16,083 bases of DNA from Limnohabitans sp. (GTDB lineage Bacteria; Pseudomonadota; Gammaproteobacteria; Burkholderiales; Burkholderiaceae_C), in the NCBI GenBank assembly GCA_021731425.1, contig JAKFXJ010000222.1:1-16083 (forward strand). The letters run 5' to 3'. Below the pieces are notes generated by a model. That model was not told where the DNA came from. It ran no database searches and saw nothing but the letters and a program-made list of their open reading frames with translations. This document shows, in pieces, positions 1-7,194 of this stretch (positions are counted from its first letter, which is position 1; every line of letters begins with the position of its first letter). The position numbers and the translations under genes were made by a program.

Positions 1-285
1 CCGCCGCCACACACCACCAGGCAGAAAAGCCCATCAGGAAAAAGCCAGATCCGAAATCAAAGCACCCCATCGCCCCACCCCATTGCGCACCAACTCCCCG
101 CTGCCCGAGGTGGACCAGGCCGGATCTTGCGGGTGGTAGCTCCACAAGGCCACCGTCACAAACAAGAGCAGCGCAGCCCCCAAGATCAAGATGATTTCTT
201 GGGCAAAACGTGACCACAGCGTGGGGGGCGCTGCCGGGGCAGGGGCAGCGCCATCTCGGGTCAGGGTGTTCAGTGAGTAAGTCAT
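1..285 (-). CDS. ftsK: DNA translocase FtsK, N-terminal part, apparent frameshift, runs off the left edge
   Basis: FtsK is the septal DNA pump that coordinates chromosome dimer resolution with division; its N-terminus is a multi-pass membrane anchor. The ATG at 285-283 begins MTYSLNTL. A hydrophobic helix follows (residues about 28-48, IILILGAALLLFVTVALWSY), then the periplasmic motif SYHPQDPAWSTSGSG typical of FtsK. The frame hits TGA at 36-34, straight after SDLAFS. Adding one base to the A5 run at 39-43 (T5 on the coding strand) restores FFLMGFSAWWCVAA to the window edge, which is what the second FtsK membrane helix should look like. I infer a one-base deletion, more likely a sequencing or assembly error than a real mutation because ftsK is normally essential. 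The gene diverges from trxB. No strong Shine-Dalgarno is visible. Only the first ~95 residues are in the window, so the ATPase motor is not seen. Confidence 0.85.
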
Positions 286-333
286 AAATCAGGTGTGAAG
301 CTTACCCGATCAAGGCCTCATCGGGGGGGCTTA

Positions 334-1486
<1,153 letters not shown>

Positions 1487-1494
1487 TTTCTGGT

Positions 1495-1500
1495 TATAAT
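1495..1500 (+). promoter_or_regulatory. Probable -10 box of the rpmB-rpmG promoter
   Basis: A consensus TATAAT lies nine bases after the trxB stop and about 165 bases before rpmB. I see no convincing -35 hexamer 16-18 bases upstream; that stretch is the end of trxB. Ribosomal protein genes usually have strong promoters, so this is the natural candidate. The call rests on the -10 alone. Confidence 0.45.
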
Positions 1501-1505
1501 CCAAG

Positions 1506-1665
1506 GCTTTGCTGCTTCTGCCCGGACTTTTGTTCGGGGTCACAGGCACAGCGATCTGGGATACCGCCACCCATCTTGGCGAGGTGAGGCTGGAGCGCCA
1601 GGCCCCGTGCAAATCTGCACGAGACCCATCGGCACCGGCTGTTTAAAAAGTATCGGAGTGTCCAC
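1506..1665 (+). other. Structured 5' leader of rpmB-rpmG
   Basis: About 160 bases with no gene between the TATAAT and the rpmB ATG. Three hairpins can be drawn: CCCGGAC (1521-1527) with GTTCGGG (1532-1538) around a TTTT loop; CTTGGCG (1575-1581) with CGCCAGG (1596-1602); and GTGCA (1607-1611) with TGCAC (1616-1620) around a four-base loop. An A-rich run and the rpmB Shine-Dalgarno follow. Long folded leaders ahead of ribosomal protein genes often mediate feedback control. I know of no named motif matching this one, so the function is inference. Confidence 0.35.
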
Positions 1666-1899
1666 ATGGCACGCGTTTGCGACGTAACGGGCAAAGGCCC
1701 AATGACCGGGAACAACGTTTCCCACGCCAACAACAAAACCAAGCGCCGGTTCCTGCCGAACCTGCAATACCGTCGTTTCTGGGTTGAAACAGAAAACCGT
1801 TGGGTGCGTCTGCGCGTTTCCAGCGCTGCTCTGCGCCTGATCGACAAAAACGGCATCGATGCCGTGCTCGCAGACCTGCGTGCACGCGGTCAAGCCTAA
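1666..1899 (+). CDS. rpmB: 50S ribosomal protein L28 (bL28)
   Basis: A small basic protein of the large ribosomal subunit. The 77 residues match the usual bacterial length, and the start [24 protein letters not shown] is diagnostic, followed by KRRFLPNLQ and the C-terminal [20 protein letters not shown]. There is a single cysteine (Cys5) and no CxxC pair, so this is the zinc-free form. GGAG at 1655-1658 sits seven bases before the ATG. rpmG follows after 26 bases, the usual rpmB-rpmG order, so the two are almost certainly co-transcribed. Confidence 0.98.
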   Translation: MARVCDVTGKGPMTGNNVSHANNKTKRRFLPNLQYRRFWVETENRWVRLRVSSAALRLIDKNGIDAVLADLRARGQA

Positions 1900-1925
1900 A
1901 CCCAGAACATTAGGAGTCATACACC

Positions 1926-2096
1926 ATGGCAACCAAAGGCGGACGCGAAAAAATCAAGCTGGAATCCACAGCTGGCACTGGTCACTTCTACACGACCAGC
2001 AAAAACAAGAAAACCATGCCCGAGAAAATGTCGATCATGAAGTTCGACCCCAAAGCTCGCAAGCACGTTGAATACAAGGAAATCAAGCTGAAGTAA
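1926..2096 (+). CDS. rpmG: 50S ribosomal protein L33 (bL33), 56 residues
   Basis: A small large-subunit ribosomal protein. Translation from ATG 1926 gives [20 protein letters not shown], then [20 protein letters not shown] and [16 protein letters not shown], a full-length bL33. It contains no cysteine, so it is the zinc-independent type, matching the zinc-free L28 upstream. AGGAG at 1912-1916 is a well-spaced ribosome-binding site. A strong hairpin terminator begins about 20 bases after the stop and closes the operon. Confidence 0.98.
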   Translation: MATKGGREKIKLESTAGTGHFYTTSKNKKTMPEKMSIMKFDPKARKHVEYKEIKLK

Positions 2097-2117
2097 TTCG
2101 GCCTGAGCCTCTTGCAA

Positions 2118-2143
2118 GAAACCCGCCTCTGGCGGGTTTTTTT
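2118..2143 (+). terminator. Intrinsic terminator of rpmB-rpmG, possibly bidirectional
   Basis: ACCCGCC (2121-2127) pairs with GGCGGGT (2131-2137) around a three-base loop and is followed by a T7 run (2137-2143). On the minus strand the same stem is followed by TTTCTT, so it may also stop transcripts of the convergent regulator operon that ends at 2195. Confidence 0.9.
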
Positions 2144-2147
2144 ATGC

Positions 2148-2174
2148 CTTCGGCACTTCGCGAATCGGCCGAAG
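2148..2174. other. Second hairpin between convergent rpmG and the response regulator gene
   Basis: CTTCGGC (2148-2154) pairs with GCCGAAG (2168-2174) as a perfect 7-bp stem; the loop contains the palindrome TTCGCGAA (2157-2164). It lies 20 bases past the stop of the minus-strand regulator gene. It has no T tract of its own and would act, if at all, with the neighbouring rpmG terminator stem. Confidence 0.4.
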
Positions 2175-2194
2175 CCGAGCATCCCCCATGTCAA

Positions 2195-2848
2195 TCAATC
2201 TGCCGGGCGCATCAGGTCGATCAGTTCGGCCATGGTTTGAACATCCAGCTTCATCATGATGTTGCCCTTGTACTGCTTGGCTGTGGCGTATGAAATACCC
2301 AATTTCTTGCTGATCTCCTGATTGCCAAAACCCGCCAGCAGCAACTGCAAGGCTTCTCTCTCCCGAGGCGCCAAACGAGTGACACGATCTTTCTGGGCAA
2401 ACTGTCGCTTTTTTTCAGCCTGGATCGCAAGGTCTTTGGCAATGCCATTTCGAACGGCCTCCAACAAATCGAGGCGGCTCAGGGGTTTCACCAGAAATTG
2501 CAAGGCACCGTTGCCAAGGGCGGTCACGGCCTGCTGAACGGTGCTCTCTCCAGAGACAAACACCACCGGCATGCTCAAGCCCATCTCAACCAAGCGAGCC
2601 TGCACCTCCACACCGGTCATGCCAGGCAAACGCATGTCCAGCAAAACCATGGCGGGTGTCACGGGCGTCACAAACTGTAAAAAAGCCGCAGGGTCATCAA
2701 ACGCATAAACACGATAGCCCTGCCCCTTCAACACCCGCGACATGCTCTCGCGCATGGCCAGATCGTCTTCGACCATGAACACATGACCCTCAACGTCAAT
2801 CGCCTTGACTGGCACTTGTTTGGTGGACAGGCCCGCATCGGTCATCAT
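2195..2848 (-). CDS. Two-component response regulator, FixJ/NarL type (receiver plus LuxR helix-turn-helix)
   Basis: A cytosolic DNA-binding regulator of 217 residues, the normal FixJ/NarL size. The receiver domain (about 21-135) shows the acidic pocket VEDD (26-29), the phospho-acceptor Asp71 in LLDMRLPGMTG, Ser99 in FVSGES and Lys121 in LVKPLS. A LuxR-type domain follows (about 157-215): LAPREREALQLLLAGFGNQEI, then SKKLGISYATAKQYKGNIMMKL. The frame is open upstream, but ATG 2848 is chosen because it overlaps the TGA of the preceding kinase gene as ATGA, with AGGAG (plus-strand 2857-2861) just before it; an earlier start would translate the kinase tail in a second frame. It is the last gene of the kinase-kinase-regulator operon and is presumably phosphorylated by the intact kinase. 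Targets cannot be told from the window. Confidence 0.93.
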   Translation of the reverse strand: MMTDAGLSTKQVPVKAIDVEGHVFMVEDDLAMRESMSRVLKGQGYRVYAFDDPAAFLQFVTPVTPAMVLLDMRLPGMTGVEVQARLVEMGLSMPVVFVSGESTVQQAVTALGNGALQFLVKPLSRLDLLEAVRNGIAKDLAIQAEKKRQFAQKDRVTRLAPREREALQLLLAGFGNQEISKKLGISYATAKQYKGNIMMKLDVQTMAELIDLMRPAD

Positions 2849-4284
2849 GATTTTTTCTCCTGAAAGGGCAGTTGCAAGCTCATGCCAACCAGCCCGTTTT
2901 GTTCGTACACATTCATGGCCCCGCCGTGGTGTTCGATGATGGCGCGGCTCAGCCAAATGCTCTGACTGAAATGCTGAGTAGCACGATCTAACGCCTCAGC
3001 GAGCTGGGCCGTGGTGATGGGCAAACCATCGTCAAGGAAGCGCAAGTGCACAAAACTCCCAATGCAGGTGGTGGTGATTTGCATATAACGAACATTCGGG
3101 CTGCTTCGTTTGAGCACGTAAAGCAAGGTCCCGGACAAGGCTGACTCCAATTGAACCGGATCGCCTTGCACCATCACCGCTTCGCTGACCAGCAGTGAAA
3201 CATGCACACGCTGGCGGCCAAATTCAGCCTGGAAGCCACGCACCAAGTCGGCAAGCAATTGAGACAGATCGACCTGCACATGCAGCGTGATATCGACTTC
3301 GAGGAACCGGCGAAAATCCCGCACCACCTCGGTGGCCGCTTTACTGCCAGCCACCAACTGCTGCAACAGTTGGGCCCGCTCCAGCGGGATCAGCGAAGCG
3401 TCTTCGGCCAGCAGATAGTCTGCATTGAGCCGGATGGCGCCCAGTGGCTGGTTGATCTCGTGGGCCAAGGAACTCATGATGGCCGGTAAGTTTTGCGAGC
3501 GGGCTGCAAAAGACAAAGCCTGCAGCATCTCGTTTTTTTCGTTGAGCAACTGATTGAGTTGCTGGTTGAGTTGGTCGGCTTGTTCCTTCTGGTCTCGGAC
3601 CGCCATCTTTTGGATGACCATGCGCTCGAACCCGTATCCGTTGGCACTGATCAACATCAACGCGAGGGTGGCCACCACAAACAGACGCATCGAAAAAGTC
3701 AGTGACTCTTCGGAAAAAATCTCAGAAAAATACAGCCGCTGCCCAGCATTGCCCGACAGCAGCGTCCAAGACCAGAAAAAGATCAAGACCATCATGGCCA
3801 ATAAAGCGACACCCATCAAGTCGAGCTGAATGGATGCCGATAAACGGCGTGTCTGGCGCAGGCCATAGAGCATCCACAACAGCAAGGTCAATGAGACCAG
3901 CAGCTGGTAGACCACGCGAAAATCACGGTTTTGCACGGTGAAAAACTGCACCAGCATGATCACCATCGCCAGCCCCATGGCCAGTGCACAGTTGCATGCA
4001 AAGCGAGGGTTGTGTGGCTGATGCCAGGATCGCACCCGTAAGCCCGTGGCAAAAAAACTGGTCCACAGGAACAAGGTCGAAAAAACCAGCAACGCTCGCC
4101 CAAGCAGGGGCGCCAGCGCAATGCAGACACAGGCCAGTGCCGCCGCCACGCTACCGATCACGCCATAGAGACCCATGCGTTCGTCAGGCATCAATCGGCT
4201 GTTGCGAGCGGGCATGCCCGCCAGAGTCAGTCCCACAAACAGACAAGCCATCGCCAAATACAGCGGAAGAACGATATCGTTCAT
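2845..4284 (-). CDS. Membrane sensor histidine kinase paralogue with degenerate ATP-binding domain
   Basis: A 479-residue inner-membrane protein. About seven hydrophobic segments fill residues 5-215, followed by a coiled-coil-like linker rich in Q, L and N (230-258). A well-kept phospho-acceptor box carries His275: SSLAHEINQPLGAIRLNADYL. The catalytic domain is eroded. Where the neighbour has LQNLVNNAVEAM, this has LSGTLLYVLKRS, so the N-box asparagines are gone. The G1 box reads LDDGLPI and lacks the second glycine. The GxGLGL G2 box is replaced by HFSQSIWLS. It shares layout and many positions with the upstream kinase (HExxQPLGAIxLNAxYL; IWLSRAI against LWLSRRI), so I read it as a duplicate. 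It probably cannot bind ATP, but it may be phosphorylated in trans or tune its partner. Both junctions are ATGA overlaps, implying translational coupling. Confidence 0.88.
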   Translation of the reverse strand: MNDIVLPLYLAMACLFVGLTLAGMPARNSRLMPDERMGLYGVIGSVAAALACVCIALAPLLGRALLVFSTLFLWTSFFATGLRVRSWHQPHNPRFACNCALAMGLAMVIMLVQFFTVQNRDFRVVYQLLVSLTLLLWMLYGLRQTRRLSASIQLDLMGVALLAMMVLIFFWSWTLLSGNAGQRLYFSEIFSEESLTFSMRLFVVATLALMLISANGYGFERMVIQKMAVRDQKEQADQLNQQLNQLLNEKNEMLQALSFAARSQNLPAIMSSLAHEINQPLGAIRLNADYLLAEDASLIPLERAQLLQQLVAGSKAATEVVRDFRRFLEVDITLHVQVDLSQLLADLVRGFQAEFGRQRVHVSLLVSEAVMVQGDPVQLESALSGTLLYVLKRSSPNVRYMQITTTCIGSFVHLRFLDDGLPITTAQLAEALDRATQHFSQSIWLSRAIIEHHGGAMNVYEQNGLVGMSLQLPFQEKKS

Positions 4285-5681
4285 GTCGACTCCAAGGGCA
4301 GACTCAGCCGCATGCGTGCGCCTGCATGGTGGGCAATGGCGTTCAGATCACCGCGGTGCATTTGCGCGATTCGGCGACTCAACCACAGACCCAAACCCAT
4401 GCCTTTGGTTTTGGTGGAAAAATTCATCTCAAAGACCTTTGAATGCAAGTCTGTGGGCAAACCTGGCCCATCGTCAACCACATCCACCAAGGCCAGTTGG
4501 TCGTGCGCCATGAGGATCACATCGATAGCGCCACCGTCTCGGTCGGCCATGGCTTCCACGGCATTATTCACAAGGTTTTGCAGCACCATACCCAGCTGCA
4601 CCGCGCTGGCCAGGACCTGCACCCTGGCCTGTGACCGTATGCTAAGACGCACCCTAAATTGCTGCTGCAGCAAAGGGGCTTGCTGCGCAATCCAGTTCTC
4701 CAAGAAGTCAGACAAGTCCAACCGATTTTGCTTCGGCACCTTGTCCATGAACAGGCTACGCAAGCCCTGCACGATGGCCACGGCGCGGTGGTTTTCGCGC
4801 AGAATTTCCTGCAGCACTTGCGATTCTTCCTCGCGGCTCAGCCGTTGGCCACTGGCCAGATACTCGGCATTGAGCTGGATAGCCCCTAGTGGCTGACGCA
4901 ATTCGTGCGCTAGACTGGCCATTTGCGGCTCGGCCTCACTCGCCGCATTCGAGGCCAACAGCGTCATCACCAAGGACTCTTTTTCCTTGAGCATGCCCTC
5001 CACCTGCGAGACCATTTGCTGCAGCCGATCCTTTTCGTCGCGCAATGCCTGGGCTACAACAACAGCCACCGCCAACTGCGCCATAAAACCCAAAAAGAAG
5101 GTCACCCACATCCAGTCAACCATGGCATCGGTCCAACCGGGTGCCTGCATCAGCTGCCGGTCCTGCCAAGCGGCCCACGCCAGCGCCGAACGGCCCAGCA
5201 ACTCCGAAAGCCAGTGCGCCGAGACCATCAAGACCAACATCAGGCGAACGCCCTGTGGTTGTGCTCGCCACAACCACCAGCTTTCCAGGGTCACCCAGCC
5301 AATCAGCACCAGCACCTGCACGGTCATGACCGCCATTTGCCAAGGGCCAGTCAGCACCATGTTCAGCGTCAGGTGTGTCAAAGACACAATGAGAACAGCC
5401 CAGGCCGCTTGGCGTTGGGAGGTCACTGGCATGGGCCTGCGCTGCCAACGCAAAAAAACGATCAGAAAGGCATAGTTGGCCTCGCCCAACATTTTGGCGA
5501 TCGCACTCAGCGCCAGATCACCATCGGCAATGCGGTAGGCCCCATAAAACAGCGCAGTGAACATGGAGGTGACGAGCAGAAAAATGCCCGATCGCCCCAA
5601 ACTCATGGGTCGCCACAAGCCCGTGGTGGCCAGGCACAGCCCCACAAAGCCCAGCACCGCCAAAGGCAAAACCAAATCCAT
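4281..5681 (-). CDS. Membrane sensor histidine kinase, catalytically intact
   Basis: A 466-residue inner-membrane kinase, first gene of the operon. It has about seven hydrophobic stretches between residues 3 and 210, a short coiled coil (212-240), a dimerisation/phospho-acceptor helix with His259 (MASLAHELRQPLGAIQLNAEYL), and a complete HATPase domain: N box LQNLVNNAVEAM (368-379), G1 DDGPGLP (403-409), F box FEMNFSTK (417-424) and G2 GMGLGLWLS (427-435). No known extracytoplasmic sensor fold is recognisable; the stimulus may be sensed in the membrane. The Shine-Dalgarno before ATG 5681 is poor (CTAAAGATTTTGC). It ends in an ATGA overlap with the degenerate paralogue, and the response regulator follows. 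It is likely to autophosphorylate and phosphorylate the regulator, alone or as a heterodimer with the paralogue. Confidence 0.92.
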   Translation of the reverse strand: MDLVLPLAVLGFVGLCLATTGLWRPMSLGRSGIFLLVTSMFTALFYGAYRIADGDLALSAIAKMLGEANYAFLIVFLRWQRRPMPVTSQRQAAWAVLIVSLTHLTLNMVLTGPWQMAVMTVQVLVLIGWVTLESWWLWRAQPQGVRLMLVLMVSAHWLSELLGRSALAWAAWQDRQLMQAPGWTDAMVDWMWVTFFLGFMAQLAVAVVVAQALRDEKDRLQQMVSQVEGMLKEKESLVMTLLASNAASEAEPQMASLAHELRQPLGAIQLNAEYLASGQRLSREEESQVLQEILRENHRAVAIVQGLRSLFMDKVPKQNRLDLSDFLENWIAQQAPLLQQQFRVRLSIRSQARVQVLASAVQLGMVLQNLVNNAVEAMADRDGGAIDVILMAHDQLALVDVVDDGPGLPTDLHSKVFEMNFSTKTKGMGLGLWLSRRIAQMHRGDLNAIAHHAGARMRLSLPLEST

Positions 5682-5690
5682 GCAAAATCT

Positions 5691-5819
5691 TTAGAAACAA
5701 AGTCCCGAAGTATTCAGCTGCAGCGCCCCGCCCACAATCCGCGCACAGACATCCTCCAAATGGTGGATATCCGTATCAGAACTGCCCAAACGCAAGCGAT
5801 GGAATGCCGCGTCGCCGAT
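5691..5819 (-). pseudogene. Possible 3' remnant of an unidentified gene upstream of the kinase operon
   Basis: A minus-strand frame that looks coding ends at TAA 5693-5691, only nine bases before the kinase start, the spacing expected of an upstream operon partner. It reads ...GDAAFHRLRLGSSDTDIHH, then LEDVCARIVGGALQLNTSGLCF. Upstream the frame runs straight into palindromic repeat sequence at 5821, so any 5' part has been replaced. I do not recognise the family. It could also be non-coding upstream sequence open by chance. Confidence 0.25.
5709..5737 (-). promoter_or_regulatory. Weak candidate promoter of the kinase-kinase-regulator operon
   Basis: On the minus strand TTGTGG (plus 5732-5737) and AATACT (plus 5709-5714) are separated by 17 bases and lie about 30 bases before the kinase ATG. 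The matches are 3/6 and 4/6, so this is only a candidate, and it competes with the idea that this stretch is the end of a former gene. Confidence 0.2.
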
Positions 5820-5820
5820 G

Positions 5821-5963
5821 TTATTGCGAGGAACGAAGCCATCCATGGATCGCCACGACCTGCATATGGATTGCCGCGTCGCTGCGCTCCTCGCAATGAC
5901 GGGGGGATTGCCGCGCTGCGCTCGCAATGACAATGAACCCGTCATGGCGAGGGACGAAGCCAT
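5821..5963. repeat. Palindromic repeat cluster A (REP/MITE-like)
   Basis: Copies of a nested palindrome. The first unit (5821-5900) has left arm TTATTGCGAGGAACGAAGC and right arm GCTGCGCTCCTCGCAATGAC, with an internal direct duplication of the central part. A right-half copy follows (GGATTGCCGCGCTGCGCTCGC, roughly 5905-5931), then a left half (GTCATGGCGAGGGACGAAGC, 5941-5960). The last half unit ends directly beside the stop codon of the nuclease-like gene. Frames open through this DNA are by-products of the repeat. Confidence 0.85.
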
Positions 5964-5964
5964 C

Positions 5965-6255
5965 TCAGCCCAGGATGCGCTCGTACAAATCCAGCCACTG
6001 CGGGTTAAGCGCCTCGATCAGGTCGATCTTGCGCTGCCGCGAGCCTGCCTTGAGTTGCTTTTCACGCAGGATCGCCGAGGCCATCGTCTCGTGCTGTTCG
6101 TACCACACCAATTGATGCACCCGGTACTGACTGGTGAAGCCTTGCGTGACCCCATTTTTGTGCTGCCAGACCCGCGCACCGAGTTGGCTGGTCACGCCCA
6201 CATAGAGCGTGCCATGGCGCCGGCTAGCCATGATGTAGACGCACGGATTTTTCAT
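5965..6255 (-). CDS. GIY-YIG nuclease family protein, single small domain
   Basis: A 96-residue protein consisting only of a GIY-YIG domain, the size of the stand-alone YhbQ/UPF0213-like members. Visible are CVYIMAS (the GIY part as VYI, 6-8), LYVGVT (the YIG part as YVG, 18-20), Arg28 in GARVWQHK, and the metal-binding Glu65 in AILREKQLK. The family cuts or nicks DNA; the cellular role of the short stand-alone forms is poorly known. The frame continues 52 residues upstream to 6411, but that part is translated palindromic repeat, so I chose ATG 6255, preceded by GAGGAT and GGGGAGG. The gene sits alone between two repeat clusters, with its stop touching a repeat half unit. The link between nuclease and repeats is suggestive only. 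Confidence 0.85.
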   Translation of the reverse strand: MKNPCVYIMASRRHGTLYVGVTSQLGARVWQHKNGVTQGFTSQYRVHQLVWYEQHETMASAILREKQLKAGSRQRKIDLIEALNPQWLDLYERILG

Positions 6256-6307
6256 ATCCTCGACCTCCCCTTTTTTTGGGGTCAGTGTAGGGACTTGCGT
6301 CGCTTCT

Positions 6308-6495
6308 GTCATTGCGAGGAACGAAGCAATCCATGGATTGCCACGCTGCACTCGCAATGACGAGGTGGATTGCAGCATCACGCGCATGGATTGCCGCGTC
6401 GCTGCTGTCATTGCGAGGAACGAAGCAATCTATGGATTACCGCGTCGCTTCGCTCCTCGCAATGACGAGTGAACCGTCATGGCGCTCGCAATGAC
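6308..6495. repeat. Palindromic repeat cluster B (REP/MITE-like)
   Basis: Two full units and two partial ones between the nuclease-like gene and hicB. Full units are 6308-6361 and 6407-6466, each opening with GTCATTGCGAGGAACGAAGC and closing with CTCGCAATGAC, around a core of GCAATCCATGGATTGC or a close variant. Partial units are 6365-6406 (right-half material, doubled) and 6477-6495 (outer arms only). Both full left arms read GAGGAACGAAG, as in cluster A. The 277 bases between the two genes hold nothing else apart from a CCCC-T7-GGGG palindrome at 6267-6281 just upstream of the nuclease start. Confidence 0.88.
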
Positions 6496-6532
6496 GAGAA
6501 ATGGCACCTGACCCGTAAAAACGCAGTGTCTT

Positions 6533-6856
6533 TCAAGCAGCCAGCTTGGCGCTGACGAGTCGGTTGAGGCTGACCTGTTGCTCCTGCGCATCCATGGCCA
6601 ATTTGCGGTGGAGCGCTGGCGGAATGCGCACACGGAATTCGCCGCTGTAGTTGCGCTCGGCCAAAGGTTCGGGAATAGCCTCGCCAGCGACTGTCATCTC
6701 TTTCACAACCTCGGCGACCATCACGCGGATGCCTGCCAGAGCTTCTTCTGGCGTGTTGGCCAACCAAGACAAAGAAGGCAGCTCGGCGCACAAGCCCACA
6801 TGTTCGTCATCTTCGGCTGACCAAGTCACGCGGTAGGTGTAATGCTCAGTGTTCAT
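6533..6856 (-). CDS. hicB: Antitoxin HicB, type II toxin-antitoxin system
   Basis: The 107-residue antitoxin neutralises HicA and normally represses its own operon. The N-terminal half (1-65) is the partly degraded RNase H-like HicB fold: YTYRVTWSAEDDEHVGLCAE, then LPSLSWLANTPEEALAGIRVMVAEVV. The C-terminus (72-105) is a ribbon-helix-helix DNA-binding domain: GEFRVRIPPALHRKLAMDA followed by VSLNRLVSAKLA. ATG 6856 lies inside the end of hicA, an 11-bp overlap, with AAGGAC upstream as ribosome-binding site. The toxin-first, overlapping order is the classic hicAB layout. The pair is bounded by palindromic repeat clusters B and C. Confidence 0.95.
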   Translation of the reverse strand: MNTEHYTYRVTWSAEDDEHVGLCAELPSLSWLANTPEEALAGIRVMVAEVVKEMTVAGEAIPEPLAERNYSGEFRVRIPPALHRKLAMDAQEQQVSLNRLVSAKLAA

Positions 6857-7103
6857 GACTTTGTCCTTTCAACTTCTCGATGGCCGCCAATACCTGGCGC
6901 ACCTGGTAGGCCTTGGCCTTCCCCTTGTCGTTTTGAATGTTCACCCGGGGGTCACCCGCCCATGGCATCTTGAATACAGCGTGACTGGACCCGCTTTGCC
7001 TTGCCAAACCGAAGAATTGCTCACAGACTTTTTGGAGTTCATCAAACCGCACCCCGTTTGGCTGCTCAGCCATCTTTTGCAAGATTTTTTCAATGCTGGC
7101 CAT
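6846..7103 (-). CDS. hicA: Toxin HicA (mRNA interferase)
   Basis: HicA toxins bind and cleave mRNA independently of the ribosome through a double-stranded-RNA-binding-like fold. The 85-residue protein shows the diagnostic segment RQSGSSHAVFKMPW with the catalytic His41, then GDPRVNIQNDKGKAKAYQVRQ and a closing helix VLAAIEKLKG. The N-terminal helix MASIEKILQKMAEQPNGVRFDE is also typical. No key residue is missing, so it is probably active. AAGGTG lies just before ATG 7103. A promoter with a double palindromic operator lies 25-55 bases upstream. Confidence 0.95.
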   Translation of the reverse strand: MASIEKILQKMAEQPNGVRFDELQKVCEQFFGLARQSGSSHAVFKMPWAGDPRVNIQNDKGKAKAYQVRQVLAAIEKLKGQSHEH

Positions 7104-7127
7104 GTTTCACCTTGATTTTATTTTCAA

Positions 7128-7157
7128 TATGGTACCAATATTGGAACCAATTCTCAA
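7128..7157 (-). promoter_or_regulatory. hicAB promoter with tandem palindromic operator
   Basis: On the minus strand, -35 TTGAGA (plus 7152-7157) and -10 TACCAT (plus 7129-7134) are 17 bases apart. Two similar palindromes lie across the spacer and -10: TTGGTTCCAA (plus 7141-7150) and TTGGTACCAT (plus 7129-7138), 12 bases centre to centre. Tandem sites overlapping the promoter suit repression by the ribbon-helix-helix domain of HicB; the binding itself is inference. Confidence 0.65.
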
Positions 7158-7194
7158 GGTGGTTTGACTCTGGGAGTGAGGGTCGGAAGGACGC

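Noticed and set aside
1540..1932. Open frames antisense to rpmB and its leader
   Set aside because: They overlap a certain ribosomal protein gene and its leader; no recognisable protein and no ribosome-binding site.
4923..5930. 335-codon plus-strand frame opposite the first kinase gene
   Set aside because: It is rich in Gln, His, Arg and Pro, as expected from the complement of a membrane protein gene, and it ends in palindromic repeats. The minus-strand kinase has all its motifs.
5818..6360. Open frames through the repeat clusters, including the 52-codon upstream extension of the GIY-YIG gene
   Set aside because: Their peptides (RGNPWIASFLAMT and similar) are translations of the palindromic repeat, a well-known source of false proteins.
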